Assembly (NCBI GenBank): GCA_938008435.1
Contig: CALLKK010000012.1
Span: 62,001-126,000, forward strand
Direction of reading: 5' to 3'
Length of the DNA: 64,000 nucleotides
DNA from: an uncultured Steroidobacter sp.
Lineage (GTDB): Bacteria; Pseudomonadota; Gammaproteobacteria; Steroidobacterales; Steroidobacteraceae
In this document: positions 35,001-43,182 of the stretch, one piece after another
How the letters are laid out: each line of letters starts with the position of its first letter
Numbering within the stretch: the first letter of the stretch is position 1
Position numbers and translations under genes: made by a program
The notes under the pieces: generated by a model
What the model saw: only the letters and a program-made list of their open reading frames with translations
Told to the model about the DNA's origin: nothing
The model's database searches: none

Positions 35001-38000
35001 CGCTGCGACCGATGCGTCCGATGCTGCTTTCGACGCCGCGGGCGAAGAGGTCATCGAAATCGAGCCGACGGATCCGAACGCCCTCGAGATGCTCGAGTGG
35101 AGCTTCGAGAACTTCCCGGAGGACGATGCGCCGACCGTCGATGTGCTTCTTTCCGAGGAGCCCGCAGCTGCGCCGGCCGGGGAAGCGGCGGGCGAGACCG
35201 GCATTCGCGACGAGCTGGCCGCGGCGGACGAGCCGCCCGCTGAAGAAGTCGTCGAGATCGATGCGACCGATCTCACGCAGGAGGCGCAAGCGCTGCACGT
35301 AAGCATCGAGCAGGCAGCGCCGTCGGATACGGTGCGGCGGCCCGCGTTGGACGTGCCTGAGTTGAACATCGAGCTCGCCAGTGCGGAACACGATGAGACC
35401 GAGTCGCCGACGGTGACGGTGCCCGAGCTCGGCAGCGCGCTCGATCTCGAGCCGCTGCTCGATCAGGTCGTCGGTTCGCACGCCGACAGCGACGACGTGC
35501 CGACGCTCGATCCCGTCGAGCAAGCGGTGGTCGAAGAGCACATCGAGCTCGGCGGCTCGCTGGAAGACGAAACGGACGAGGTCGCCGAGCCTGCTGCTGT
35601 GGCGTCGGATGTCGCTGCGAGCCTCGATGAGGCGCCGTCGATCGAGGTCCAAGAAATCGAGCTGCGCGAAGAAGCGTCGAGCGCGCCGGCCGAAGGAGCA
35701 GCGCCTGCGGAGGCTGCGCCGTCGCCCGAACCTGCGAGCGCGCCGGCGGCGCCGCCCGCAGCCGTTGCGAACGCAACGGCCGAGGATGATGATGCCATCG
35801 ATCCGGATTTCGATCCGGAGGTCGCCGCCATCTTCACCGAAGAGGCGACCGAGCTGCTCGAAACGGCGGATCGGGCGCTGTCCGATTGGATTCGCGATCG
35901 CGGCAACGCGGCGTTGGCATTCGAGCTCAAGCGCGCGCTGCACACGCTCAAGGGCGGCGCGCGCATGGCGGGCATTCGCGCGATGGGCGATCTCAGCCAC
36001 GAGCTCGAGAGCTTCATGCAGCTCATCGAGAACGGCCAAGTGCCTGCCGATCAGCCGGTGTTCGATGCGCTGCAGGCGAGCTTGGACGAGCTCAACCAGA
36101 TGCGCGATGCGATCAGCCAGGGCGAGCGCTGCAAGAGCGCGCGCGGCTTGATCAATCGCATCCGTGCCTTGGCGGGACTGCCGGTGGAAGCGCCTGCAGA
36201 GCCCGCGCCGCAAGGCGAGGCTCGCGTCGAACCGGCACCGAGCGCACCGCAAACGAGCGCGGCGGCGACGCCCAGCGAGCAACCGCAGGCGCGCGACAAT
36301 GAGGCTGCCATCGACGTCGAGTTCGCGGCCGACGAGCTTGGCGCTGTGGCGCCGCGCGAGTCCGTGCGCGTCGACGATACGCGCGACGAAGTGGCATCCG
36401 GACACGAGTCAGCGATCGAGCTGGCGGCGCGTCAGCCCGAGCTGCCGCCGGATGAGCCAGAGGAAGCGAGCGCGTCCGCGGAGCCCACGCCGCCACCGGT
36501 GTTGCCGCCGGGACGCGAGCCGCAGACTCAGGAACGTCAGGAGTTCGCGCGCGTCGATGCGGAGCTGCTCGATACGCTGCTCAACAACGCAGGCGAGGTG
36601 AGCATCTTCCGCTCGCGCCTGGAGCAGCAGGTGAGCTCGATCGAGTTCAACCTGGCCGAGCTCGGACGCACCGTCACGCGCCTCAAGGAACAGCTGCGCA
36701 AGCTCGAGCTCGAGACCGAAGCGCAGATCCTGCATCGCCATCACGAAGAGCATCCCGATCGCGCGGACTTCGATCCGCTCGAGCTCGATCGCTATTCGAC
36801 GATCCAGCAATTGACGCGCGCGTTCGCCGAGTCGGTGAGCGACGTCGCCAGCATCGAAGGCTTGCTCGAGAACTTGACGCGCGAAGCGCAGAACCTCCTG
36901 CTGCAGCAATCGCGCGTCGTGACCGAGCTGCAGAACGGGCTCATGCGCACGCGCATGGTGCCGTTCCAGCGTCACGTGCAGCGTCTGACGCGTCTCGTGC
37001 GTCAGGTGGCCGCAGACACGCGCAAGCGCGCGGAACTGGTGGTCACGGGCGCATCGGGCGAGCTCGACCGGCAGGTGCTCGAGCGCATGCTGCCGCCGTT
37101 CGAGCACATGCTGCGCAACTCGGTCGTGCACGGCATCGAGTCGCCCGAAGAGCGCGTCGCGGCCGGCAAGCCCGAGACGGGCACGATCAAAGTCGGCCTG
37201 CATCGCGAAGGCTCGGAGATGGTGATCGTGCTCGAGGACGACGGCCGCGGCATCGACGTGAAGGCCGTGCGCGAGCGCGCGATCGCGCGCGGGCTGGTGC
37301 CGGCGGATCGCCATCTGAGCGACGACGAAGCGTTGCAGCTCATTCTCGAGCCAGGCTTCAGCACGGCGAGCTCGGTGACGCAGCACGCCGGCCGCGGCGT
37401 CGGCATGGACGTCGTCGTCACCGAGATCAAGAAGCTCGGCGGCGCGCTCCACATCGAAACCAAGGCCGGTCAGGGCACGAAGTTCACGATTCGCTTGCCC
37501 TTTACGCTGGCGATCACGCAGGCGCTCATCGTGCGTACGGGCGATGAGCTCTACGCGCTGCCGCTGCCGACCGTCGAAGGCGTCGCGCGCGTGCCGCGTT
37601 CGGAGGTCGAGAAGCATCTCGCCGAAGAGACGCCGACGTTCACGTACGGCGGTCAGGTGTATCGCTTCCAGCACTTAGGCGCGTTCGTCGGCGGCGGACC
37701 GTCCGTGCTGCCAGAGAACGATGTCGCCGTGCCGTTGCTCTTGATCCGCGCGGGCGAGCATTCGACGGCCCTTGTCACCGACGAGCTCATCGGCAGCCGC
37801 GAGATGGTCGTCAAGTCGGTCGGTCCGCAGATCGCGGGCATCCGCGGCATCGCGGGCGCGACGATTCTCGGCGACGGTCGCATCGTCATCATTCTCGACA
37901 TGCTCACGCTGGTGCGCTCGGAGTGGCGCAAGAGCGCACAGCTCGCACCGGCGACGAAGGAGGATCGTCGCATCTTCGCGCTCGTCGTCGACGACTCGAT

Positions 38001-38352
38001 CACGGTGCGGCGCGCCACGCAGCGCTTGCTCGAGCGCAACGGTATGCGCGTCATGACGGCGAAAGACGGCGTCGACGCCTGGTCGCTGCTGCAGGAGCAC
38101 GTGCCGGACATCATCCTGCTCGACATCGAGATGCCGCGCATGGACGGCTACGAGCTCGCCACGCACGTACGCGCCGATCCGCGCCTTGCCGACATTCCGA
38201 TCGTGATGATCACGAGCCGCGTCGGCGAGAAGCATCGCGCGCGCGCGATCGAGATCGGCGTCAACGATTACCTCGGCAAGCCGTACCAGGAGCATCAGCT
38301 CCTCGATGCCATCGAACCGTTGGTTGAGGCGAGAAGGAGACGAGTGTCATGA
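32026..38352 (+). CDS. chpA: Hybrid chemosensory histidine kinase ChpA (PilL)
   Basis: Central kinase of the Pil-Chp pathway that phosphorylates PilG and PilH. 2108 residues from the ATG at 32026 (a TTG at 32005 adds seven); P. aeruginosa ChpA has about 2470. Phosphotransfer domains with visible His: 689 (SFHTLKGSGRM), 862 (SCHTLSGTAKT) and 1306 (ALHTLKGGARM), plus degenerate Hpt-like helices in the first 600 residues (for example His51). Acidic Ala/Pro-rich linkers separate them. Dimerisation helices about 1510-1640; GHKL ATPase about 1640-1825 with N-box Asn1698, DDGRGID and GRGVGMDVV. A CheW-like domain at about 1826-1970 follows, then a C-terminal receiver with phosphoacceptor Asp2033 (LLDIEMPRMDGY). 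Confidence 0.95.
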   Translation: MAEVSSQTLHIVARELASELNDARAALETFGEQQDNVALLRKCKEHLHAVHGALRVAEVYGAALLAEEMGQVATYLIDNFAERRHLAEGLDALMRSMVQLPTYLERVLSGGRDMALVLLPLLNDLRAVRGHALLSEGTLLLLNLTSDQQARPVQPADGEALTVAQWARKIRTRFQLGLLGWIKGERVEQNLEVLARAAEKLEQVATTQPVFQLWWVVGAVLEALREGGLEGSASVKRLLGQADRELKRLYEQGEARYADRPPLELLNNLLYYVARAKTSGPRVAAVRASFRLSELLPLDDEVEQARESLSAPSVKLMKTVAAAIKEDLGRVKDALDIFVRQGGTQVDELAPQLELLKKIGDTLGVLGLGELRDKVQTEATDLQNIVAQRIQANEGTLLRIAATLIKVEDSLDEQLVGMIVPTASEGGEPAKPAGPEEIEFRQVTEAVLRECIVNMARVKEAIALSVEKPREEAQPAVDQIPELVRGITAGLLMLGKTRAVEVMEGIDRALKQFVRNDGMTLPQEAVDRLADAIVAVEYYMETLQAGRADPWYMLDNAEACLRFLETVQPVPRDAVSYEEGADQVSTLVIEPLSQTVAAPTEHERTALLDPALLRKPAPAPRAEPAPAQPAAADAAPTLQPLEGEPDPELLELFIEEAKDEIAKLNQLFPLWDENPQDQESLVNVRRSFHTLKGSGRMVGARLIGEFAWSIENLLNRVINKTLERTPDMMSMLREAVAAVPELVEQLETGRAPRVDVARIMAKANEIAGVRPAAPSESSAAAHAGATAAAAAPKSAPVLTSVVEPPAAAPEKKTTEAPIDPTLHEIYSKETAGHLAVIREYIAACEESAPPFVVTEDLHRSCHTLSGTAKTAGVRQGSKIADPLNRYIRKLYDNALGLTAEGLAALKEAASALQQVVDHINEDTGFFVDHDRIVARLQQLEHEIDAEIARLAESLDATTANPALSESVAQDVSAASPSDEAEGEIAAPQDAAAAATDASDAAFDAAGEEVIEIEPTDPNALEMLEWSFENFPEDDAPTVDVLLSEEPAAAPAGEAAGETGIRDELAAADEPPAEEVVEIDATDLTQEAQALHVSIEQAAPSDTVRRPALDVPELNIELASAEHDETESPTVTVPELGSALDLEPLLDQVVGSHADSDDVPTLDPVEQAVVEEHIELGGSLEDETDEVAEPAAVASDVAASLDEAPSIEVQEIELREEASSAPAEGAAPAEAAPSPEPASAPAAPPAAVANATAEDDDAIDPDFDPEVAAIFTEEATELLETADRALSDWIRDRGNAALAFELKRALHTLKGGARMAGIRAMGDLSHELESFMQLIENGQVPADQPVFDALQASLDELNQMRDAISQGERCKSARGLINRIRALAGLPVEAPAEPAPQGEARVEPAPSAPQTSAAATPSEQPQARDNEAAIDVEFAADELGAVAPRESVRVDDTRDEVASGHESAIELAARQPELPPDEPEEASASAEPTPPPVLPPGREPQTQERQEFARVDAELLDTLLNNAGEVSIFRSRLEQQVSSIEFNLAELGRTVTRLKEQLRKLELETEAQILHRHHEEHPDRADFDPLELDRYSTIQQLTRAFAESVSDVASIEGLLENLTREAQNLLLQQSRVVTELQNGLMRTRMVPFQRHVQRLTRLVRQVAADTRKRAELVVTGASGELDRQVLERMLPPFEHMLRNSVVHGIESPEERVAAGKPETGTIKVGLHREGSEMVIVLEDDGRGIDVKAVRERAIARGLVPADRHLSDDEALQLILEPGFSTASSVTQHAGRGVGMDVVVTEIKKLGGALHIETKAGQGTKFTIRLPFTLAITQALIVRTGDELYALPLPTVEGVARVPRSEVEKHLAEETPTFTYGGQVYRFQHLGAFVGGGPSVLPENDVAVPLLLIRAGEHSTALVTDELIGSREMVVKSVGPQIAGIRGIAGATILGDGRIVIILDMLTLVRSEWRKSAQLAPATKEDRRIFALVVDDSITVRRATQRLLERNGMRVMTAKDGVDAWSLLQEHVPDIILLDIEMPRMDGYELATHVRADPRLADIPIVMITSRVGEKHRARAIEIGVNDYLGKPYQEHQLLDAIEPLVEARRRRVS

Positions 38353-38354
38353 AC

Positions 38355-38490
38355 GGGCTGCTGGGCGCTGGGTGCTGGGCTCTAGCCAAAAAGGGCTCGT
38401 GCTCGATGCTCAGCCGCCCATGCGCAATTTCCAACGCCGTTTCTTCTGGATCTCTTGCCGGCGCCCAGGGCCCAGTGCCCAGGGCCCTGT
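38355..38490. repeat. Heptanucleotide repeat element D (inverted pair, G-rich)
   Basis: Left tract 38355-38383 begins two bases after the chpA stop: GGGCTGCT then GGGCGCT, GGGTGCT, GGGCTCT on the plus strand. Right tract 38459-38490 carries GGGCCCT, GGGCACT, GGGCCCT, GGGCGCC on the minus strand, 16 bases before chpC. Each tract has four GGG runs with 4-5-base loops. About 75 bases lie between. Confidence 0.7.
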
Positions 38491-38506
38491 GATACGCGAA
38501 GCGCAC

Positions 38507-38980
38507 ATGTCCGACATCCCAGCCCACGAGCTCTACAGTTTGCTGATCCCGCTCACGCAGGAGCGGCTCATCGTGCCGCGCGCGTGCGTCGCGGAGGTGA
38601 TCACTTGGCAGACGCCGGAGAAGATGGAAGGCACGCCGCCGTGGTATCTCGGCACGATTCAATGGAGCGGCCGGCCGGTGCCGGTGATTTCGTTCGAGGC
38701 CGCGTGCGGCCAGGCATTGCCGACGCCCGGCACTCGCACGCGCATCGTGATCTTCGTGGCGCTCGGCAGTCACATCACCGGCGGCTACTTCGGCATGATC
38801 ACGCAAGGCTTCCCGCAGCTCGTGCGCGTGAACGCCGATGTCGTCAAAGCCGATCCGAGCCGCACGTTCCCCGATCACGGCCCGATTCTCTGCCAGGTCC
38901 GCATGCTCAACGAATCGCCGTTGATTCCGAATTTCGATCATCTGGAGCAGATGATCAGTGAGGAGACTCGGGCGGCGTGA
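38507..38980 (+). CDS. chpC: CheW-like adaptor ChpC
   Basis: 157 residues. The CheW fold is recognisable (SLLIPLTQERLIVPRACVAEVI, WYLGTIQWSGRPVPVISFEAACG) but the RGxxxPVxDL core is altered to WSGRPVPVISFE, as in ChpC. It follows chpA directly; the CheB-type esterase chpB, which lies between them in P. aeruginosa, is missing. ATG at 38507 has only a weak ribosome-binding site because the repeat D tract ends 16 bases upstream. Confidence 0.85.
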   Translation: MSDIPAHELYSLLIPLTQERLIVPRACVAEVITWQTPEKMEGTPPWYLGTIQWSGRPVPVISFEAACGQALPTPGTRTRIVIFVALGSHITGGYFGMITQGFPQLVRVNADVVKADPSRTFPDHGPILCQVRMLNESPLIPNFDHLEQMISEETRAA

Positions 38981-38982
38981 GT

Positions 38983-39228
38983 GGGCTGGAGGCTCGAGGC
39001 TGGAGCCTGAGGCGGACTACGGATGACGGACTACGGGCTCCGGCCAGAAGCGGACGCAAAAGCCTGAGTGAATCCGTTTCCGTTGTACGCCCACGCCGCC
39101 TTCTTTCCGAAATCGAAGCGTGTGCGTCTTCGTCGCCGACGAAGGTGCGTTGATTCAGAAGTCCGCTTGGGCTGGATCTTCAGGCCGTAGAGCGCGCGCT
39201 GCGCGGTTCTTGCCTCGCCTGTAGCCCC
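38983..39228. repeat. Heptanucleotide repeat element E in the chpC-rsmE gap
   Basis: Tract 38983-39043 starts two bases after the chpC stop and mixes units GGCTGGA, GGCTCGA, GGCTGGA with GACTACG-type units (GGACTAC, GGATGAC, GGACTAC, GGGCTCC). At the far side (39212-39228), directly after the rsmE TAA on the minus strand, a short GGGGCTA CAGGCGA remnant is seen. The 165 bases between hold no gene. Confidence 0.55.
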
Positions 39229-39963
39229 TTACTGCAAATCCCCCCACAGCGCCTGCAGCACGCTCAACGCCACCACCGCCGCGGTTTCGGTGCGCAGCAC
39301 GCGCGGTCCCAGGCGCACGGGCATGAAGCCGGCGGCGCGGGCGGCGGTCAGCTCGTCGTCGTCGAGACCGCCTTCCGGTCCGATCAGGAGCTCGACCTTC
39401 ATCGGCAGACTGGCAAGTCCGGCCAACGAGCCGGGTGCCGAGGGGCTCAGCACGAGCCGCAAGCCTTCCTTGCGAGTGTTCGCCAGATAGTTGCGCAGGG
39501 TGGTCGGCACGGCCACGGTGGGGACGCGGGTGCGGCCGCATTGCTCGCAGGCGCCGATGACGATGGCGCGCCAATGATCCTGCTTCTTCGCCGCCTGCTT
39601 GTCGTCGAGCCGCACGACGCTGCGGGCGGTGAGCACCGGTGCGATCGCAGCCACGCCGAGCTCGGTCGCCTTCTGCAATGCCCAATCCATGCGCTCGCTG
39701 CGCGAGATGCCCTGCACGAGCGTGATCTTGAGCGGCGACTCGGCCGTGCCGGGCGTGTGATGGGCAAGCTTGACTCGAACCTGGTCGCCCTCGACGCGAA
39801 CGATCTCGGCGCGATACTCGCCGTCGGTGCCGTCGAAGACCACGAGCGGCGCACCTTCGCGCATGCGCAGCACCCGTGCGACGTGATACGCGCCCGCCGG
39901 CGGCAGGTCGACTTCGAGTCCTTCGCTCAGCGGGCCAGGGCAGTAAATTCTATTGAGGCGCAT
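39229..39963 (-). CDS. rsmE: 16S rRNA m3U1498 methyltransferase
   Basis: 244 residues, SPOUT-class methyltransferase. N-terminal PUA-like domain (HVARVLRMREGAPLVVFDG), then ITLVQGISRSERMDWALQKATELGVAAIAPV, SAM knot motifs LLIGPEGGLDDDEL and RLGPRVLRTETAAVVALSVLQ. The segment ACEQCGR is also diagnostic. Single gene; divergent from ampD. Its stop codon touches a heptad-repeat remnant. Confidence 0.95.
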   Translation of the reverse strand: MRLNRIYCPGPLSEGLEVDLPPAGAYHVARVLRMREGAPLVVFDGTDGEYRAEIVRVEGDQVRVKLAHHTPGTAESPLKITLVQGISRSERMDWALQKATELGVAAIAPVLTARSVVRLDDKQAAKKQDHWRAIVIGACEQCGRTRVPTVAVPTTLRNYLANTRKEGLRLVLSPSAPGSLAGLASLPMKVELLIGPEGGLDDDELTAARAAGFMPVRLGPRVLRTETAAVVALSVLQALWGDLQ

Positions 39964-40081
39964 TCTCGGATCGTTCAGATGAGCGGCGATGCGGGCCGCG
40001 ATCGCGTGCGCGGTCCGCTCATGATTTTGACTTGCGCGCGCTCGCTCGTCACCCGTCGGCTGCGCATGTCATCATGACGCC

Positions 40082-40666
40082 ATGGCTGCAAACGCTGTAT
40101 ACGTCGATGTGAGTACCGGGCTGCTGCACGGTGCACGCTACGTGCGCTCGCCCAATTGCGACGAACGGCCGCAAGGGACCGAGCCCGATCTCATCGTGAT
40201 CCATGGGATCAGCTTGCCTCCGGGCGAATATGGCGGTCCGTGGATCGATCAATTGTTCACGAACACGCTGTCGAGCGATGCGCATCCGTACTTTGCGCAG
40301 ATCGCCTCCTTGAAGGTATCCGCACATCTCTTGATTCGGCGCGACGGCGAGCTCGTGCAGTACGTACCTTTCCACCTGCGCGCCTGGCATGCGGGCGTGT
40401 CGCAATACTGCGGGCGCGAACGCTGCAACGACTTTTCGATCGGTATCGAGCTCGAGGGCACCGACGAGCAGCCGTACGAGCCGCGTCAATATGACCAGCT
40501 TGCGCGCGTCATCGATGCGCTCGTCGCGGCGTATCCGACGCTCTCGACCGAGCGCATCGCCGGACACAGCGATGTGGCGCCCGGACGCAAGACCGATCCA
40601 GGCCCGGCATTCGATTGGGTGCGGCTGCGCGCATTGCTGCGAGCACGGCGGGTGAGGCACGCATGA
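40082..40666 (+). CDS. ampD: 1,6-anhydro-N-acetylmuramyl-L-alanine amidase AmpD
   Basis: Cytoplasmic zinc amidase of the peptidoglycan recycling pathway. 194 residues, no signal peptide. Zinc ligands His41 (LIVIHGISLPPGEYGG), His163 and Asp173 (GHSDVAPGRKTDPGP) and the catalytic Glu near 124 (SIGIELEG) are all present. It recycles products of lytic transglycosylases such as the MltD in this window, and its loss induces AmpC in other bacteria. No ampE follows. ATGA overlap with the next gene. Confidence 0.94.
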   Translation: MAANAVYVDVSTGLLHGARYVRSPNCDERPQGTEPDLIVIHGISLPPGEYGGPWIDQLFTNTLSSDAHPYFAQIASLKVSAHLLIRRDGELVQYVPFHLRAWHAGVSQYCGRERCNDFSIGIELEGTDEQPYEPRQYDQLARVIDALVAAYPTLSTERIAGHSDVAPGRKTDPGPAFDWVRLRALLRARRVRHA

Positions 40667-41535
40667 AGCGGTGCGGTGCGCTCATTGTCTTTGCGTTGCT
40701 CGCGGTAAGCGCCTGGGCGGGCGAGGTTGCGGAATCGCGCAGCCCGAGGCTCGTGACGCTGGCGCCGAATCTCACCGAGCTCGCGTTTGCTGCGGGCGCG
40801 GGCGAGCAGATCGTCGCGACCGTCGAGTACAGCGACTATCCGGCCGCGGCCCGCTCGATTCCGCGCATCGGCGATGCCTTTCGCGTCGATCTCGAGCGCT
40901 TGCTGGCGTTGCGACCCGACGTCGTGCTCGCGTGGCAGAGCGGCACGCCCGTGCAATTGATCGAGCGGATGCGCGCGCTCGGGCTGCCGGTCGAGATCGT
41001 GGCGACGCAGCGCCTCGCCGATGTCGCGCAGGCGGTGCGTCGTATCGGCGAGCTCGGTGGGTCGCACGAGCGCGCCGAGCAGGCAGCACGTACGTTCGAG
41101 GACGCTATCGCCGAGCTGCGTGGCGCATACGCGGAAGCACCGCGCGTGCGAGTGTTCTTGCACATCAATGCGCAGCCGCTCTACACCGTCAATGGACGGC
41201 ACATCATCAGCGAAGTCGCGGCGCTCTGCGGCGGCGACAATGTGTTCGCAGCGTTGCAAGAGCTCGCGCCGACGGTCGGCATCGAAGCGGTGATCGCCGC
41301 AAACCCGGACGCGATCATCACCACCGACGAAAACGGACCGGACACGGCGCACCACTGGAGCCGCTGGCAGGCGATGCGCGCCGTGCGCGCCGGCAACGTC
41401 TTCACGCTCTCGGCGGATGAGCTCACGCGCGCGACGCCGCGGCTCGCGCAAGCCGCGCAGGCAATGTGCCGTGCGCTCGATACGGCACGCGAGAACTTGC
41501 GCCGCACTGCCGTTCGTTCCAGGACGGCGCGTTAG
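40663..41535 (+). CDS. BtuF-like periplasmic substrate-binding protein
   Basis: 290 residues. Signal MKRCGALIVFALLAVSAWAG, then the class III binding-protein fold: RLVTLAPNLTELAFAAGAGEQIVATVEYSDYP, LERLLALRPDVVLAWQSGTP, long backbone helix, and a second lobe ending AVRAGNVFTLSADEL. Closest to vitamin B12 binder BtuF, but heme or siderophore ligands are possible. No ABC permease or ATPase is adjacent; the gene overlaps ampD instead, so it must use a transporter elsewhere. Confidence 0.85.
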   Translation: MKRCGALIVFALLAVSAWAGEVAESRSPRLVTLAPNLTELAFAAGAGEQIVATVEYSDYPAAARSIPRIGDAFRVDLERLLALRPDVVLAWQSGTPVQLIERMRALGLPVEIVATQRLADVAQAVRRIGELGGSHERAEQAARTFEDAIAELRGAYAEAPRVRVFLHINAQPLYTVNGRHIISEVAALCGGDNVFAALQELAPTVGIEAVIAANPDAIITTDENGPDTAHHWSRWQAMRAVRAGNVFTLSADELTRATPRLAQAAQAMCRALDTARENLRRTAVRSRTAR

Positions 41536-41625
41536 CGTGCGGCGGCGTGCGCGGTTGCTATCCGTCGTGCGCGCAACTCGGGTAGCATCGCGCGTTCTCG
41601 GCGTTGCCCGCAGCACGATTTCGGC

Positions 41626-43077
41626 ATGACGCGACACTCGGCGATTCAATGGCTCCTGCTCGCAAGCGTGGCGCTGCTCGTCGCTGCGGCGCGTTGGTCG
41701 GCGCGGCGCACGCACAACGCCAGCGACTTTCTCATCGCGCATCGCCGCCTCGGTCCATGGCTTGCCGCTTGCGGCGTGCTCGGCGGCACGACGAACGCCA
41801 CAGTGTTGATTCTCGTCGTTGCCGCCGCATTCGTCTGGGGCGTCTGCGCCGTTTGGCTTGCGGGCGGCGTGCTCGCAGGCGTGTTGCTCAGCGTCGTTTA
41901 TGTCGCGCCGCGTCTGCACGCCATGGCCACTGCTCACGAAGGTGTCACGCTCACGCAGCTCATCAGCAGCGGCGCAGGCGAGCGCATGCAGCCGACCATT
42001 GCGCTCTCCGCTGCGTTGATCGCGTTCGTCGCATTGCTGTTGCAGGCCAGTCTTGCCGCGGGCTTCGCGGCACAGATGCTGCGCGAGGCGGCGGGATATT
42101 CGCTGTGGAGCATCGTGCTCTTCGGCGTGGCGGGCGTCGCAGCGTGCGTGTTCGCGGGAGGCTTGCGTGCGGCTAGCTGCTGCGATGCTGTGCAAAGCGG
42201 TGCAATGGCGCTCACGCTCGTGTTGTTGCCGATTCCTGCGTTGATCGCGCTCGGCGGCACTGACGTGCTGATGGCGGAGCTCACTGCGCCCGATGCCGCG
42301 TTCAGCGATTGGTTCGCAGGCAAGCGCGGTGTGGTCGCGCTGGCATTGGCGCTCGGCGGTTTCGGTATCGGTTGTGCCGCACCCGGTCAACCGCACGCGA
42401 TGGCGCGGTTGATGTCGGTGCGTGCCGATCGCAGCGCCTTGCCGCGCTACCTGACACCGATTCTCGCGAGCGTACTGCTCGGCGCGGCGCTCTTCTGCGG
42501 ATGGTGTACGCGCGCGCTCTACGGCGGCTTGCAGGCGCCGGAACAGGCGTTGTACGCGCTGGCGACGCGTTTGCTGCCGCCTGCGCTCGCGGGTGCATTC
42601 ATCGTCGCGTTGTTCATCGCCTTGATGTCGAGCGTGGCCAGCCCGTTGCTCGCTCTGGCCTCGCAGTGTTCTGTCGAGCTGCGCAGACCGACCGCGCTGC
42701 TCTCGTCAGGCTGGACGCGCTTGGCGCTCGTCGTCGCCGCGGCAGTCGCGATCGCGTTCACGCTGCTCGTTCCCATCGAGCTCGCCACGCATGGATGGTT
42801 TCCGTATCTCGCGCTCGGCGCCTCGTTCGGCCCGCTGCTCATGGTGCGCCTCACGGGCAAGCGCGTGCGTCCCGGTTCGGTGCTCGGCGCGATGTGGACG
42901 GGCTTTGTCTTGACCGTGATCTTCCACGTGTTGCCGGATTCGCCGGGCGATTTCCTGGAGCGCGTGCTGCCGTTCGTCGCTTCGCTGGGCATCGCGCTCA
43001 CTGGCGGTGAGCGCCGCCGCAATCCGGATCGCGCGGATCGTTCCCAGGAGACGATGCATCATAGAGTGCCGATTTGA
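41626..43077 (+). CDS. Sodium:solute symporter family protein (PutP-like)
   Basis: 483 residues with about 13 membrane helices. SDFLIAHRRLGPWLAACGVLGG matches the SSS N-terminal pattern (helix 1 with Na+ site) and GQPHAMARLMSVR is the PutP-type loop. The first helix has AIQWLLLASVALLVAAARWSARR. Proline is a possible substrate, which would fit the local proline genes, but the specificity cannot be read from the sequence. Ends 24 bases before heptad repeat F. Confidence 0.83.
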   Translation: MTRHSAIQWLLLASVALLVAAARWSARRTHNASDFLIAHRRLGPWLAACGVLGGTTNATVLILVVAAAFVWGVCAVWLAGGVLAGVLLSVVYVAPRLHAMATAHEGVTLTQLISSGAGERMQPTIALSAALIAFVALLLQASLAAGFAAQMLREAAGYSLWSIVLFGVAGVAACVFAGGLRAASCCDAVQSGAMALTLVLLPIPALIALGGTDVLMAELTAPDAAFSDWFAGKRGVVALALALGGFGIGCAAPGQPHAMARLMSVRADRSALPRYLTPILASVLLGAALFCGWCTRALYGGLQAPEQALYALATRLLPPALAGAFIVALFIALMSSVASPLLALASQCSVELRRPTALLSSGWTRLALVVAAAVAIAFTLLVPIELATHGWFPYLALGASFGPLLMVRLTGKRVRPGSVLGAMWTGFVLTVIFHVLPDSPGDFLERVLPFVASLGIALTGGERRRNPDRADRSQETMHHRVPI

Positions 43078-43101
43078 GCGATGGGCGCTGGCCAGTCGAT
43101 A

Positions 43102-43169
43102 GGCTACGGACTACGGGCTACGGACTACGGGCGACAGGCTACGGTCGGAAATAGGGCTCTGGGTGTCGG
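43102..43169. repeat. Heptanucleotide repeat element F (mixed flavours)
   Basis: The clearest heptad register in the window. Units GGCTACG, GACTACG, GGCTACG, GACTACG, GGCGACA, GGCTACG occupy 43102-43143 with no spacer. After eleven bases come GGGCTCT and GGGTGTC (43154-43167), the G-rich flavour of elements C and D. It sits between the symporter stop codon and the alkyltransferase-like gene, whose ribosome-binding site follows directly. Confidence 0.7.
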
Positions 43170-43182
43170 CAAGAGGCGAGTC

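Noticed and set aside
32038..36405. Very long open frame (about 1455 codons) on the minus strand opposite chpA
   Set aside because: It is the mirror of a high-GC coding gene; composition is Arg/His/Leu-rich without recognisable domains, while the plus-strand frame has clear Hpt domains.
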